Origin: Anaspis maculata
Taxonomy: Eukaryota > Arthropoda > Insecta > Coleoptera > Scraptiidae
Direction: 5' to 3'
Assembly (NCBI GenBank): GCA_949128115.1
Contig: OX421966.1
Span: forward strand, 66,957,416-67,021,415
Length of the DNA: 64,000 nt
Shown in pieces: positions 10,201 to 22,200 of this stretch. The notes under the pieces are model-generated. The model saw only the letters and a program-made list of their open reading frames with translations. It had not been told where the DNA came from and did no database searches. Every line of letters begins with the position of its first letter. The stretch's first letter is position 1. A program made the translations under genes and the position numbers.

Positions 10201-13200
10201 AATATTTTCAAACAATCAAACTTTTTTGAATTCCTCGTCTAATTTGAAAAAAAAGTTACTTCTGTAAAATTTTGATTAGGAAGCGTTTTTGAAGAAAAAA
10301 ATTACCGATGTCAACCTTGTTTTCGATGGACAATCGATTGGTGAATTATTGCTACTATAACCTGGACCAGCCTGTACAGGGTGTCCCGAAATTAATGCAA
10401 CAAAATTTACAGGGGGGTAGACAATATTAAAATAAGGGTACTTCCTTGATGAAAATACCCTCGCAAACGTTATAGCGGAGATACAGGCCTTCAAAGTTCA
10501 TTTTTTAAATCAGTTTTTTTGGCATAACTTTTGAACCGTTGAACCGATTTCATACAAATTTAAACCAACGTTTACTAAAGTAGGTCTCTATTGAAGAATA
10601 ATAACGCATTTCATCAAACGTTTTTAGGGGCGAAGATAATAGGGGGTACCTACCCCCTTTTCTCCATATTTTTCACCCCCCTGAATAATTTTAAAAATGG
10701 TTGCAATTTTTGAATTCCACGTTCAATTTAGAGAGAAAACTTACTCTTGCAGAATTTTAACTAGACGCTCCTTTTTTGAGATATTTGTGTTTGAAACTTT
10801 AGAAAACATCTCAAAATCGCCACTTTTCAGGGCCCAATTTTTTTTTTCTGAAAAGCCTCATGTTTTCTGGCAAAAATGGTAGTTTATTAACATGAAACAT
10901 CTAGAAAACTTATTTCAGTTAAGGAATCTTGAGTTTTCTTGAATTTTAATTTTAAAGGCCTTGAAAGTGGTGTTTTCGAGATGTTCTCCGAAGTTTCAAA
11001 CCCAAATATCTCAAAAATGAAGCCTTTAATCAAAATTTTGCAGGAGTAACTTTTTTTCTAAATTGAACTGTAACGTTTTTTTAGACTCAAGAAACGTTGG
11101 GAAATCATTGTTTAAAAGTATAGGAACGTCCTTACCGAAATGCATAATAAATTCCTGAATCGGTGGCCGCTTCATTGAAAATCATTCAAGTTTGTCCGCT
11201 ACAAGCAAGTGAAGGTCATCTTTGTTTATGTTTATCTTATGGTTTATTAAAGTCTGTGTAAGAGGGCACCATTATTGATTTATTGATTGACATGAAAGAC
11301 AATTATGATAGGTGACAGAGCGGTGTCATTTTTTTGCTTCCTCCTCTGATTCCGTGGGAGCAACAACGTTATCTCGTGTTCCAGGAATTTCGAACGAAAC
11401 CTCGACCATCCGGGTAGTTAACCCCTACAAAATACAACAAAAACATACAGTTGTATAAAATATAACATTCTGTCGAGGTATGTTTTTCAAATTTTCACAA
11501 TTTTGAGTCACATGGTTTTTACCTTGCATCAATCTCTATAGGTTTCAAGTTCATATCAGAAAACGTTCTTTAATTATGGTTCCAATCAATCATCCGGGAC
11601 TTTCAACGGTCGCCGCCCGTCCTGGCATGTCGTCGTCTCCCAGGATGATGGCTTAAGCGAATAAGTCCCGGCTCCGATCCAAACATATGATCCAAACAAA
11701 TGTCACTCCACATGATGTCACCGATGTACCTCTATCTTCACCGTTCCCTTCAGGACCTCGAATTGGACCCGTCTATTATGATGACCAGCTTGCCAGGTGT
11801 CCACCATCTCGTCACCGGCTATGAATGAATTCCACCACTTGACTCGATCCATGATGGGTATCTCTTGGAACGAGCAGCGATTTATCATCAAGGGCTAAGT
11901 CTTTTTATGGTCTCCTCTATCTTCTGTAAAAAACCAATAACCTTACATTTCTATTTTGTGTCATAATTCAAATATCGAATACCTTTGGGAAATAATATGT
12001 GTGCACACAGATCCATACCCTGATAGGTTTGTGTAATTCGTAATCATATGGCATCGGCCAACAAAAAAGGTAAGGTTTGGGTAATAGACAGTGAGCCAGG
12101 AGTTATTCACAATAGCCAACAGCCGCGTTTCAGTAAATGTCTTCCTTTCTTCATCATTTATGTTCGTTCTGGAGAGATTTGACCTACAAAATTAAAGTTT
12201 TTATCATCAAGTTATGCTCGAGTCAAATCAAAGTCAAAATAATATATCAAATTGTAGCTTGTTACTCACATTCATATAACATCCAATTTATGAATAAACT
12301 GTGTCCACAATTATGCCAAAATCATTTCGTTTTCAGTACTTTTGTAAACAATCCATTTCAGCCACTTGCCGATGTAAACATCAGCTGTTTCAAACTGTCA
12401 TAATACTTGACCTTGACAACTGTCATTCACGCGTCGCACCAACGGCGGGAAATTCAAACGGCATCATCCGAAATCCTTGGTTGGAAAAGGTCGGATTGTC
12501 CACATTTAAATTTCCAACTGGCGCCTTATAAATAAATATTGTAATTTACCATCGATTGCCGTAACCCACACCCTTGCCACTAGCTAGCCGCAGCAAACCA
12601 ACCTCGTTTGAAAAACGGGAGCAGCATAACAAAATAAAATATGTTATAGAACATAGAATTCAAAAATTGCAACCATCTCTGAAATTATTTAGGGGGGGGG
12701 GGAAATAGGGGGAAAAGAGGGAAGGTACCCCCTATTATCTTCGCCCCTGAAAATGTTTGATCAAATGCGTTATCACTGTTTGATAGGGACCTATTTTAGT
12801 GATCTTTGGTTGAAATTTGGATAAAATCGGCTCGACGCACAGTGGTTCGAAATTCAATAAATGCGGCCAGAAATCAAATTTTACAAGTATTTTGCATGAC
12901 TTTCATATTTTGTGGGCACGTAAAGAAATAGTGTAGGTAGTCTTTTCTGGACTATGAGTTACTTTGTTCCATGTACTCACCTGTTCTGACCCCTCAAAGT
13001 TACTAATTTTTTCGGAGTCAAAGTTACCCTATTTTGCTCGCAAAGTTTAAAGAATGAGTGCTAGCTTAATAATTACACTGCGGCTTTGCAACTTTCACAA
13101 AATGATCTTCAAATGAAGTACTCTAGTTTGACGTATATGGTCAGTCTAAAAACAAATTTAAAAATATTCAATATTATTATTATTTATATAAACTGCTCAA

Positions 13201-16200
13201 CAATTGAAGTGGTCCACTCGAAAATTTCGCCCGATTTCAAATACAAATATCTTGGAAACAAATCGACCGATTCTCAAAAGGGCAGTGTTTTTCGATAGCT
13301 TATTCTTTTCACTATAAGGTGCGTTGATAGACCAAACAATTGATTACATAATGCATAGTATACAGGACGACTACAAAAACAGTGTTAAAATGTTTCATTT
13401 TAAAGCACGTCCCACTTTTGCAAAAAAATTCGCTGAGTCTTTCCGAGTACATTTTTTAGAAGTGCACATCCATGGCTTGAAACGGTTTTTGAAATTTCCG
13501 CCCATCTTCTTTGGTTACAGGGTGATGTGAAAAAAACAACTTTTTGTTTTTGTAGTGGTAACTTTTTTATTCGTTGACCGATTTCCAAAATTTGGATCTT
13601 ATGTTGAAGCGAAGACCTCAGGTAAGAAGAATCGATTAACATAATTGAATTAACACATCATTTCAAAAAGGGGGGTTGCATCAAATGTGACCTAAGCATG
13701 AAATAAGGCCTAAATCCGATTTGGGGGAATTTTTCAAGAAGAATCAACTTGTCGTTAAAGAAATCAGTCATTACGAACATTTCGAGATCAGTCTCGCTTA
13801 TTTGGGGCAACAATTAACGACGGAAAACCCAAATTAAGACTGCATGTTTTCACAGGAAAACCGATGCTCGTGCTCACCTGAAAATACACGTAACCTATGT
13901 TACGAGAATCACTGATCGAGTTTCCTTCGCGATTTGGACAGTCAACAGAGGGCCGACAGAAACAGTCAAAAGTAACAATAAGTACGTGTGTTTTCAGGTG
14001 AGCAAAGGCATCAGTTATCCTGTGAAAACATGCAGTCCCAATTAGGGTTTTCCGTCGTCAATTGTTGCCTTATATAAGCGAGACTGATCTTAAAATGCTC
14101 GCAATGAGTGGTTCCTTCAACGACAAGTTGATTCTTGTTAGAAAATCCCCCCAAATCGGATCTCGGCCTCATTTCATGCTTAGGTCACATTTGATCCAAC
14201 CTTTTTTTTTTAATGATGTGTTAATTCAATTCTGTGATTCGATTTCTCTTAACTGAGGTCTTCGCTTCAACATAAGCTGCAAATTGTGAAAATCGGTTAA
14301 CAAACAAAAAAGTTACCACTATAAAAACAAAAAGTTGTTTCATTTTACATCACCCTGTAACCAAAGAAGATAAGCGTAAATTTCAAAAACCGTTCCGACC
14401 CATGGATGTGCACTACTTAAAAATGTTATCAGAAAGACTCGGCGATTTTTTTGGAAAAACTGGGACGTACTTTAAAATGCAACATTTTATCACTCCTTTC
14501 GTTGTCACCCTGTATATCATGCATCATGTATTCAATTGTTTGGCCTATTATTGCACCTTATAGTGAAAAGAATAAGCTATTCAAAAACACTGCACTTTTT
14601 GAAATCGGTCAATTTTTTTCCGAGATATTCGTATTTGAAATCGGGCGAAATTTTCGAGTGGACCACTTCAATTGTTGAGCAGTTTAGTTGATTTTTCGAG
14701 TATTTGAAAAGTTCCTTGAGAAATACAAGAAAGTCGCCACACAACCCCACTGGGATTTATACCCTAAGAGATACTACAACATTCCATGAATGAAGTAGTA
14801 TGAACAGTTTTTGCTCGAAAGTGCTCCATTGGCATATAATCTTTTTTTTCCGATGTGGTGCGTGCCGTGCATCTGTGCATTTTAGAGTAAGATAAAAAAA
14901 ATAGTTAGGTACTTATCGAGAGAGAAAACGTTACGTTTTGTGAAATGAACATGGTGACGGCATATTTTTTTATCACTACCTATCTCTGGATTTTTTAGAT
15001 TCGACCTTTTTTTCTGACCCTTCAGCCCCTTAAATTGTGAAATACTTGTTCAAATCTGTTGCAATTTAGCTTATTTCCTTAGATATTCACTCAAAACATT
15101 GTTGTGTTAACCTAGAGTCCAATTTGGCAACGCGTTTATAATTTATTAGTAGAAAAACCAAGATTAAAGCGCGATTTATAGATTGACGCCCGCCCGTCTC
15201 ACCGTAAGACGCTACCCGTTAACCGTAAACTATAACCCGTGAAGATTTTAGCCAATTTATAGAACGACGCTACGTAAGCCAAGAGCATGCGCAAATTAGT
15301 TCGATTTGACATTTGATCAGTTCGATGTCACGTTGACAACCAAACTTAACCTAAAAGTGCAAACAATTTCAAGTGTTGATGTTGGTGTTGTTTATAGTAA
15401 AGTTAAACACAGAACACAGGTCACAGGTCTCCAGGGCTGGGCGGTATTCCAAATACAAGTATTTGAAATACGTAATTGAAATACATTTAAGTATTTTGTA
15501 TTTTGTATTTAAATACATTTGATTGAGAAGTATTTGTATTTTGTATTTTGGAATAGTTCAGGCAGCTAGTATTTCGTATTTTGTATTTTAAATACATTTT
15601 TCGGGAAAGTATTTTGATTTTCAAAATACAAAATACAAAATACATTTGTTTCCCATGCTCTTTAGTCTGTTTGGGCCGAAATTGTTCTGGTAATACTATA
15701 TTCACCCCATTGGACATTTCTTGCTTTTGAACACTATCTGGGATCGATAATGAGTTCGATTGCATCTTTTACGTTTTACATTTTACTGATAAGTGCATCC
15801 TATCCTACTGTCAGCCACGAGAGGTTCCATGTCGGATGTCGGACAATATTTTCGAAAAGTTGGTTGTCCCCAGAGGAAATCAACATTTGTTATTTTGAAG
15901 AATTGATGAATGAAGTGAGGAATAGGTTTGAATATGAAGTTTTCTCCACTTTATGTTTATTTTATTTGTCTTGTCATAGTTCATAATAATTTACTTATTG
16001 TTGCGACTGAATGAATGAAGTGTTTCCCATTGAAATACTTGCATTTTACGGTTTTTCCAATAAAATGGTTGAAATACGCAATAAGAATGTATTTTGTATT
16101 TTGTATTTGTAATACTCTAGGTTGTATTTTGTATTTCGGAATTTCTTAGCTTTCCAAAATACGTATTTTGTATTTTGTATTTCAAAGACATTTCAAGAAG

Positions 16201-19200
16201 TAGTTTGTATTTTGTATTTCGACTATCTTGGATCGTGTATTTTGTATTTTGTATTTAAATACATTTTTAGAAGTATTTTGCCCAGCCCTGCAGGTCTCTA
16301 GGTGAGGTTTTGTACAACATTGTTAACATAATATAGATAGGTACTAAATGTCTAATTTTCAGAGATGGAACAGGGAACAGGCAATTTTTATTTGTTGGCC
16401 TTTACGAGTGTACTAGTTTTGGGAGCAGCTCAACTGCTGCAAAAGCAGAGAAGAAGACGTCGCTGGAAAACACGACCTCTTTACAGAGACAGGCACTCAA
16501 CGGGCTTTTATAGAAGCACATTTCTTAAAATGAAAGAATTGGATAACGAACAATTCTTTAAATATACTAGAATGACAGTCCCAACATTTAATACCGAAGA
16601 TGTTGGGGTGTGATTGTATCATTTCAATGAAAAGTGGTAAATCCAGGGAATCCATATCGCAGAAAAAATCGTACTTGGGACTGGATTTTGTTGCAGTTTT
16701 GTAGGTTATGTTTATGTCTGGTCACGACCTCGCATTCAGCACACACCACACGGCACGAAAAATAATCAATAATCAGCTGTTCGGGTGGCGCCTTCTGATT
16801 GGCTGTCCGTAAGCCGCTAGACGTAAGAGATGAGAGATGGTCATATTTTCACGGGCGGGCGTCTTACGGCTAGCGCGTTGCGGAGCGAGCGCCAAACTAT
16901 AAATAGCGGCATACCATTAGGTTTGTTTTGGCAGCGATACACAACCGTTTCCAACCGTTTGGATTCTGCGCGCTTCCGTTAAGCCGTTCGGGCAGTGTAA
17001 ACTTCGAGTTGCCAACTGTTGGTAAGCTGTTTGGGCAGGTGCCTCCAACGGTTCGAAAACAGTTTGTGGACGGTCAGAGGAGTTTGAGAATTAAAAAGAA
17101 ACTGGTGATCAGACGCATGCGTACGCCTTTATTCGCAATCGGGCGATCTTTGATTGATGGCGTGGCGCGTAATGTGACAGTGTGACAGTAAAGGTAAATA
17201 AAGACGCATTTTCGAGGTTAATTTAAAATAGTTTTACCTGCTGAAAGTTACATATTTACATTAATTCGGTAAATTTATCAAGGGGTTTCTGATGCGACTA
17301 ACAAAGTTGTTGACGGGAATCGGTTTTTTTTTGGTTTTTTTCCGTCAAGTAGAAACTCCTCCAAAAAGAAAATGTACGGATATTGCTATCAAATTTTGAA
17401 AAATTTTGATTTTTGAAAATTCAAAAATTAGATAGCATTGACCATGTATCTTTCCTCAAGAAAGTCGCATGCCAAATATGAACTTTTTATTTTTTAAAAA
17501 GGCACCAAAAATGATTTCTCGTAGATATGAAAAAGTGAATTAGTAGAAGTCATTTTTGGTACCTTTTTTTTTTGAAAATAGAAAGTTCAAATCGCATGCG
17601 ACTTTCTTGAGGAAAGATACCTTGTCGATGCTATCTAGTTCTTGAATTTTCAAAAATCAAATTTAAATATTTTCAAAATATTTTGAAAATTTTCAAAGTT
17701 TGATAGCAATGTCTGTACATTTTCTTTTTTGATGAGTTTGTACTTGACGAAAAAAATAAAATAAAACCGATTTCCGTCGACAACTTTTTTAGTCGCATCA
17801 GAAACCCCTTAAATAAGACCTCGGCTTGGCGGGGAAAACTTGACAAGTTGTTGTGTCCCTAGTTTCAACTGGAACCGCTCGCTACGCGTTCTTGCAGCAA
17901 AAACTTTCCAACCACTTGAAAACTGGTGGGAGTCGAGTATGCGCGCTGAATCACAGTTAGCAAACCGTCCGCAACTCGCTGCCAAAACAAACCTAATACC
18001 AGCAGTTTATCTTGAACGTCTTATGTCTTATGTCTAGCGTCTTACGGTGAGACGGGCGGGCGTCAATCTATAAATCGCGCTTAAATTGAAATTTTGAAGG
18101 ACTGTGTCTCCTCGGTCCTTTATGAGGCCGAATTTTGCAAAAAAAACTGGACAGTCGCTCATCACATCATGTACCTACGGACTCTAGGGTTACCTTTTTT
18201 AACATTTTCTGGACTCCCTGACCTTCCATAGAATTTAGTTCATCATCAAATCTACCGTGATGACAGATACATTGGTCACTCTTTCCTAATTTTCATCTAT
18301 CGGAACTGCGAAAAAGGGATAACCGGTAATATCACAAATAATCTTGTCGAGGGTGCTATCATGGATTGGAAAACTGCCGTCCTACCCTTTTGAACATCAT
18401 TGCAGACGGCATGAGTGAGTAGGTATACGAGTCAGTGCTGTTAATCGTATACTTACATGTTTCTCCATTTATAATAGTGATTAATTATAATTATTTCACT
18501 TTATTATGGACCAGGTCCATAAAGACCAGAACTTTCTGATTTATTTCGATTTCAACCCTCTTAAAATCCACTTAATTTTTCAATGAGATTCTTTCATTAA
18601 TTTTTCTGGAATCGTGACCTTACTATGAACTAGGTTCATAAGTTTCAGAGTTTTTCCAATTTATTTCTAATTAATTGAAACCCCTCAAGACCTCATCCTG
18701 CGATGCGGTGTTTTCAATTAATTTGCCTGTGATAATGACCTTATTATTATGGATCAGTCCCTAGAGTTTCAGAATTTTTCTAATTCTTTTCGATTTTATC
18801 CCCCTCAAATCAATCCAGTTTTGAATAAGAATACTATAATACCGCAGCTTGCCTATTATTGCATTGATAGTAGTTTTTCTTTTTCTACAATTTTTCTTTC
18901 ACTTTGGAGATAAATGCTAATTACGATTATTTCATCTGTGATCACGGATCAGCTCCATGAGTATCACAATTTTCTCATTTATTTCGATTTCAACCCCCTA
19001 AAATCAACCCAATTTTCTAATAAGATTTTTTCGATTATTATAATTGCAACCACGACCTTATTATGGACTAGCTTCAAAATTTTCAGAATTCTTCTAATTT
19101 ATTTCGATTTGAACCCCTTCAAAATCAACCCCATTTTGCAATGAGATTTTTTAATAATTTTTTCTGTAATCACGACCTTATTGTGGACCAGTGTCATGAG

Positions 19201-22200
19201 TTTCAGATTTTTTCGAATTTATTTTCACTTTAACCCCCTCAAAATCAACCCCATTTTGCAATAAGAGTTTTTTTAATTTTTTTTCTGTAATCACGACTTT
19301 ATTATGAACCAGTTCGATGAGTTTCGGAATTTTTTGAATTTATTTTGAATTTAGCCCCCTCAAAATTACCCCATTTTTTCAATGAGATTTTTTTGATGAT
19401 TTTTTCTGTATTCACGATTTTGTTCTGAACAAGTTAGATAAGTTTCAGATTTTTGGCCAGATTTTCTGAATTCTGGACCACTGTGCGACGGTTCAAAAGT
19501 TATGCAAAAAAAAACTGTTTTCAAAAACTAACTTTGAAGGCCTGTATCTCTGTTATTACGTTTGCGAGAGTATTTTTATCAAGGATGTCCCCTTATTTTT
19601 CAATTTTCTACCTCCCTGTAAATTTTGTTGCATTAATTTTGGGACACCCTGTATAGTCATAGTCATCAATACATAAAACTGCTCCGTTGAATATCGAAAG
19701 CCACTCTCGAGGCGGCTACCAAACGTTTTGGGTACCGGTGCATAATAAGATGGCGACTCCAAAGGAGGGGTCATGAATTGTTGGGGGAATCTGGCGAATT
19801 AGCAGTTCAGCTTCACTACAGGTTCGTGGACTGATCTCACCTACAGGTGTTTCCCAAATGATCGAAAGAAAAAACCGGGAGAAAACCTCGATACTTCAAG
19901 CTAGACCTCATGTCATTTCATGACGCCCTATATTTTTTTTCGGAATTTTTATTTACTACCCCTCAACCTCGCCCAATTTTGAACTCCACCATTCAGATCT
20001 TTTTCGAATGCTACAGGCGGGTGTTGTGGATTGAATGTGTTTTATTTCAAAATCCATAAAATGGCTTCTGAAAAAAAAAATTATCATTGAAAAAAATATA
20101 CATACATACAGGGTCTTTCAAAAATGAGTGCCATCATCTCCACCCCAGATTCAGATTTCCAAAATATGGAGATTGTGCTATTTTCTATTTTTTAAAAGTG
20201 CCCCTGAAAAAAGTTACAGGCCTTCAAAGTTCAATTTTGCAATTTGTTTTTCATTCATCATAACTTTCATACGGTTGGAACGATTTTACCCAGAATTCAA
20301 GCAGGGTGTGCTGGAATACGTCTCTATTGAACAATGATGGCCTATTTGAACAAAAATTCCCAGTGGCGTAGATAGTGGGGGGTGGCCCTCTTTTTTTCCC
20401 CTCACTTTCTACGCCCCTGAAGATTTTCCAAAACTGATTACATCTCTAAATTCCTTGTGATGTTTGCGAAAGAAAGTTACTCTCGCAAAATTTTGATTGG
20501 GGGCTTCATTCTCGAGATATTTGGATTTAAAACTCCTCGGAATCGCCACTTTCCAGGGTCCAAATTGTTTTTTCCTGAAAAACTCCATGTTTCCCAGCAA
20601 AAAGCATCAAGAAAGTAGGTAGACTCTCTCGAAAAAATGTATATCGGAAACGCATTATAACGGAGTACAACGTAGTAGCGTTTCCGATATACATTTTTTC
20701 GAGAGAGTCTACCTACTTTCTTGATGCTCTACCATTTCGTAAAATATTGACAAAAAAAAATGTATAGCTAGGTACTTACTTTTGAAACACCTGTATAAAG
20801 CATTCCGAATTCAATCCCAGAGGGCTTATTCGTTGACAAGAATTCCACTGTTCAGATCTCTTTCAAAGGCTACAGGGAGGTACTATGAATTGAAGGTTCG
20901 ATTGAAAGTAAACACATTTCCAAAATTAATATACAGGGTGTTTCAAAAATAAGTGCCACTCTTTCCACCCTAGATTCAGATTTTCAAGATATTATGAAGA
21001 TTGTGCTATTTTTTTTTAAAGTGCCCCTGGAAAAACTTGCAGGCCTTCGAATTTTAATTTTTATTCGTTTTTTATTCATAACTCCAATACGGCTGGGCCG
21101 ATTTTGTTTCAATTTCAACCAGGGTGCCCTGAAGTATGTTTCTATTGAACAATGATAGCGTATTTGAACAAAAATGCCCAGTGGCGTAGATAGGGGGGGG
21201 TAGCCTCCTTTTTTCCCTCCACTTTCTACGCCCCTTGAGATTTTTCAAAATTGACATTTCTAGATTCCTTGTTTAATTTGCGAAAAAAAGTTACTCTAGC
21301 AAACTTTTGACTAGGGGCTTCGTTTTTGAGATATTTGGGTTTGAAACTTCGAAAAACATCCCGGAATCGCCACTTTCCAGGGCCCAAATTGTTTTTTATA
21401 AAATTAAAAACTAAAATTCAAGAAAACTCTTGACTCCTTAACTGATATGAGTTTTCTAGGTGTTTCAAGTTGATAAACCAACATTTTTGCTGAGAAACAT
21501 GGAGTTTTTCAGGAAAAAACAATTTGGACCCTGGAAAGTGGCGATTCCGAGAAGTTTCTGGTGTTTCAAATATTTGTGGTGTAACTGAAAGCAAAATAAA
21601 AGTACCTATAACGTCAACACCATTGAAAGAAGGATGGAAGAATTTTTTGAATTTAGAGATGTAATCAGTTTTGGAAAATCTTCAGGGGCGTAGAAAGTGA
21701 GGAGGAAAAAAAGAAGGCCACCCCTCACTATCTACGCCACTGGGCATTTTTGTTCAAATAGGCCATCATTGTTCAATAGAGACGTATTCCAGCACACCCT
21801 GCTTGAATTTTGGGTAAAATCGGACCAACCGTATGAAAGTTATGATGAATGAAAAACAAATTGCAAAATTGAACTTTGAAGGCCTGTAACTTTTTTCAGG
21901 GGCACTTTTAAAAAATAAAAAAAAGCACAGTCCTCATATTTTGGAAATCTGAATCTGGGGTGGAAAGGATGGCACTTATTTTTGAAACATCCTGTATGTA
22001 TGTATATATTTTTCCGAGTTTTTTTCAATGATAATTTTTTTTTCAGAAGCCATTTTATGGATTTTGAAATAAAACACATTCAATTCACAACACCCGCCTG
22101 TAGCATTCGAAAAAGATCTGAATAGTGGAGTTCAAAATTGGGCGAGGTTGAGGGGTAGTAAATAAAAATTCTGAAAAAAATATAGGGCGTCATGAAATGA

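Larger units (their letters stand above)
15168..18081. mobile_element. PIF/Harbinger-type transposon, nested and inactivated
   Basis: The first and last 47 bp (AGCGCGATTTATAGATTGAC..) form a perfect inverted repeat. The element is flanked by TAA on both sides (15165-15167 and 18082-18084), the TWA target typical of PIF/Harbinger. A transposase-like N-terminal fragment lies at 16365-16613. A hAT-type element (15432-16290) and a foldback (17280-17811) are nested inside. A second, inner inverted repeat (TTAGGTTTGTTTTGGCAGCG, about 16917 and 17998) suggests a still earlier element. Confidence 0.85.
12838..19485. mobile_element. Transib-like element with RSS-like termini, carrying nested transposons
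   Basis: It starts with CACAGTGGTTCGAAATTC and ends with the inverse of CACAGTGGTCCAGAATTC. The terminal inverted repeat is about 38 bp with about 80% identity. Flanks are CGACG on both sides (12833-12837 and 19486-19490), a 5-bp duplication; homologous copies (for example near 23310-23330, CGGTTCAACGG) have the unfilled site. Transib elements and the RAG transposase share a CAC heptamer and 5-bp duplications. No transposase core survives. The interior is filled by a foldback, a Harbinger-type element and a minisatellite, so this copy is non-autonomous or hollowed out. Confidence 0.65.
10376..19653. mobile_element. Foldback element with TACAGGGTGTCCCG termini, split by two insertions
   Basis: The surviving parts are 10376-11088, about 12650-12837 and 19486-19653. 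Together they equal one foldback of about 1.05 kb, like the intact copy at 22473-23483. The left arm has GCAACAAAATTTACAGG and GAGATACAGGCCTTCAAAG; the right arm has the inverse. Interior blocks such as TTATCTTCGCCCCTGAAA are shared with the intact copy. Confidence 0.75.
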
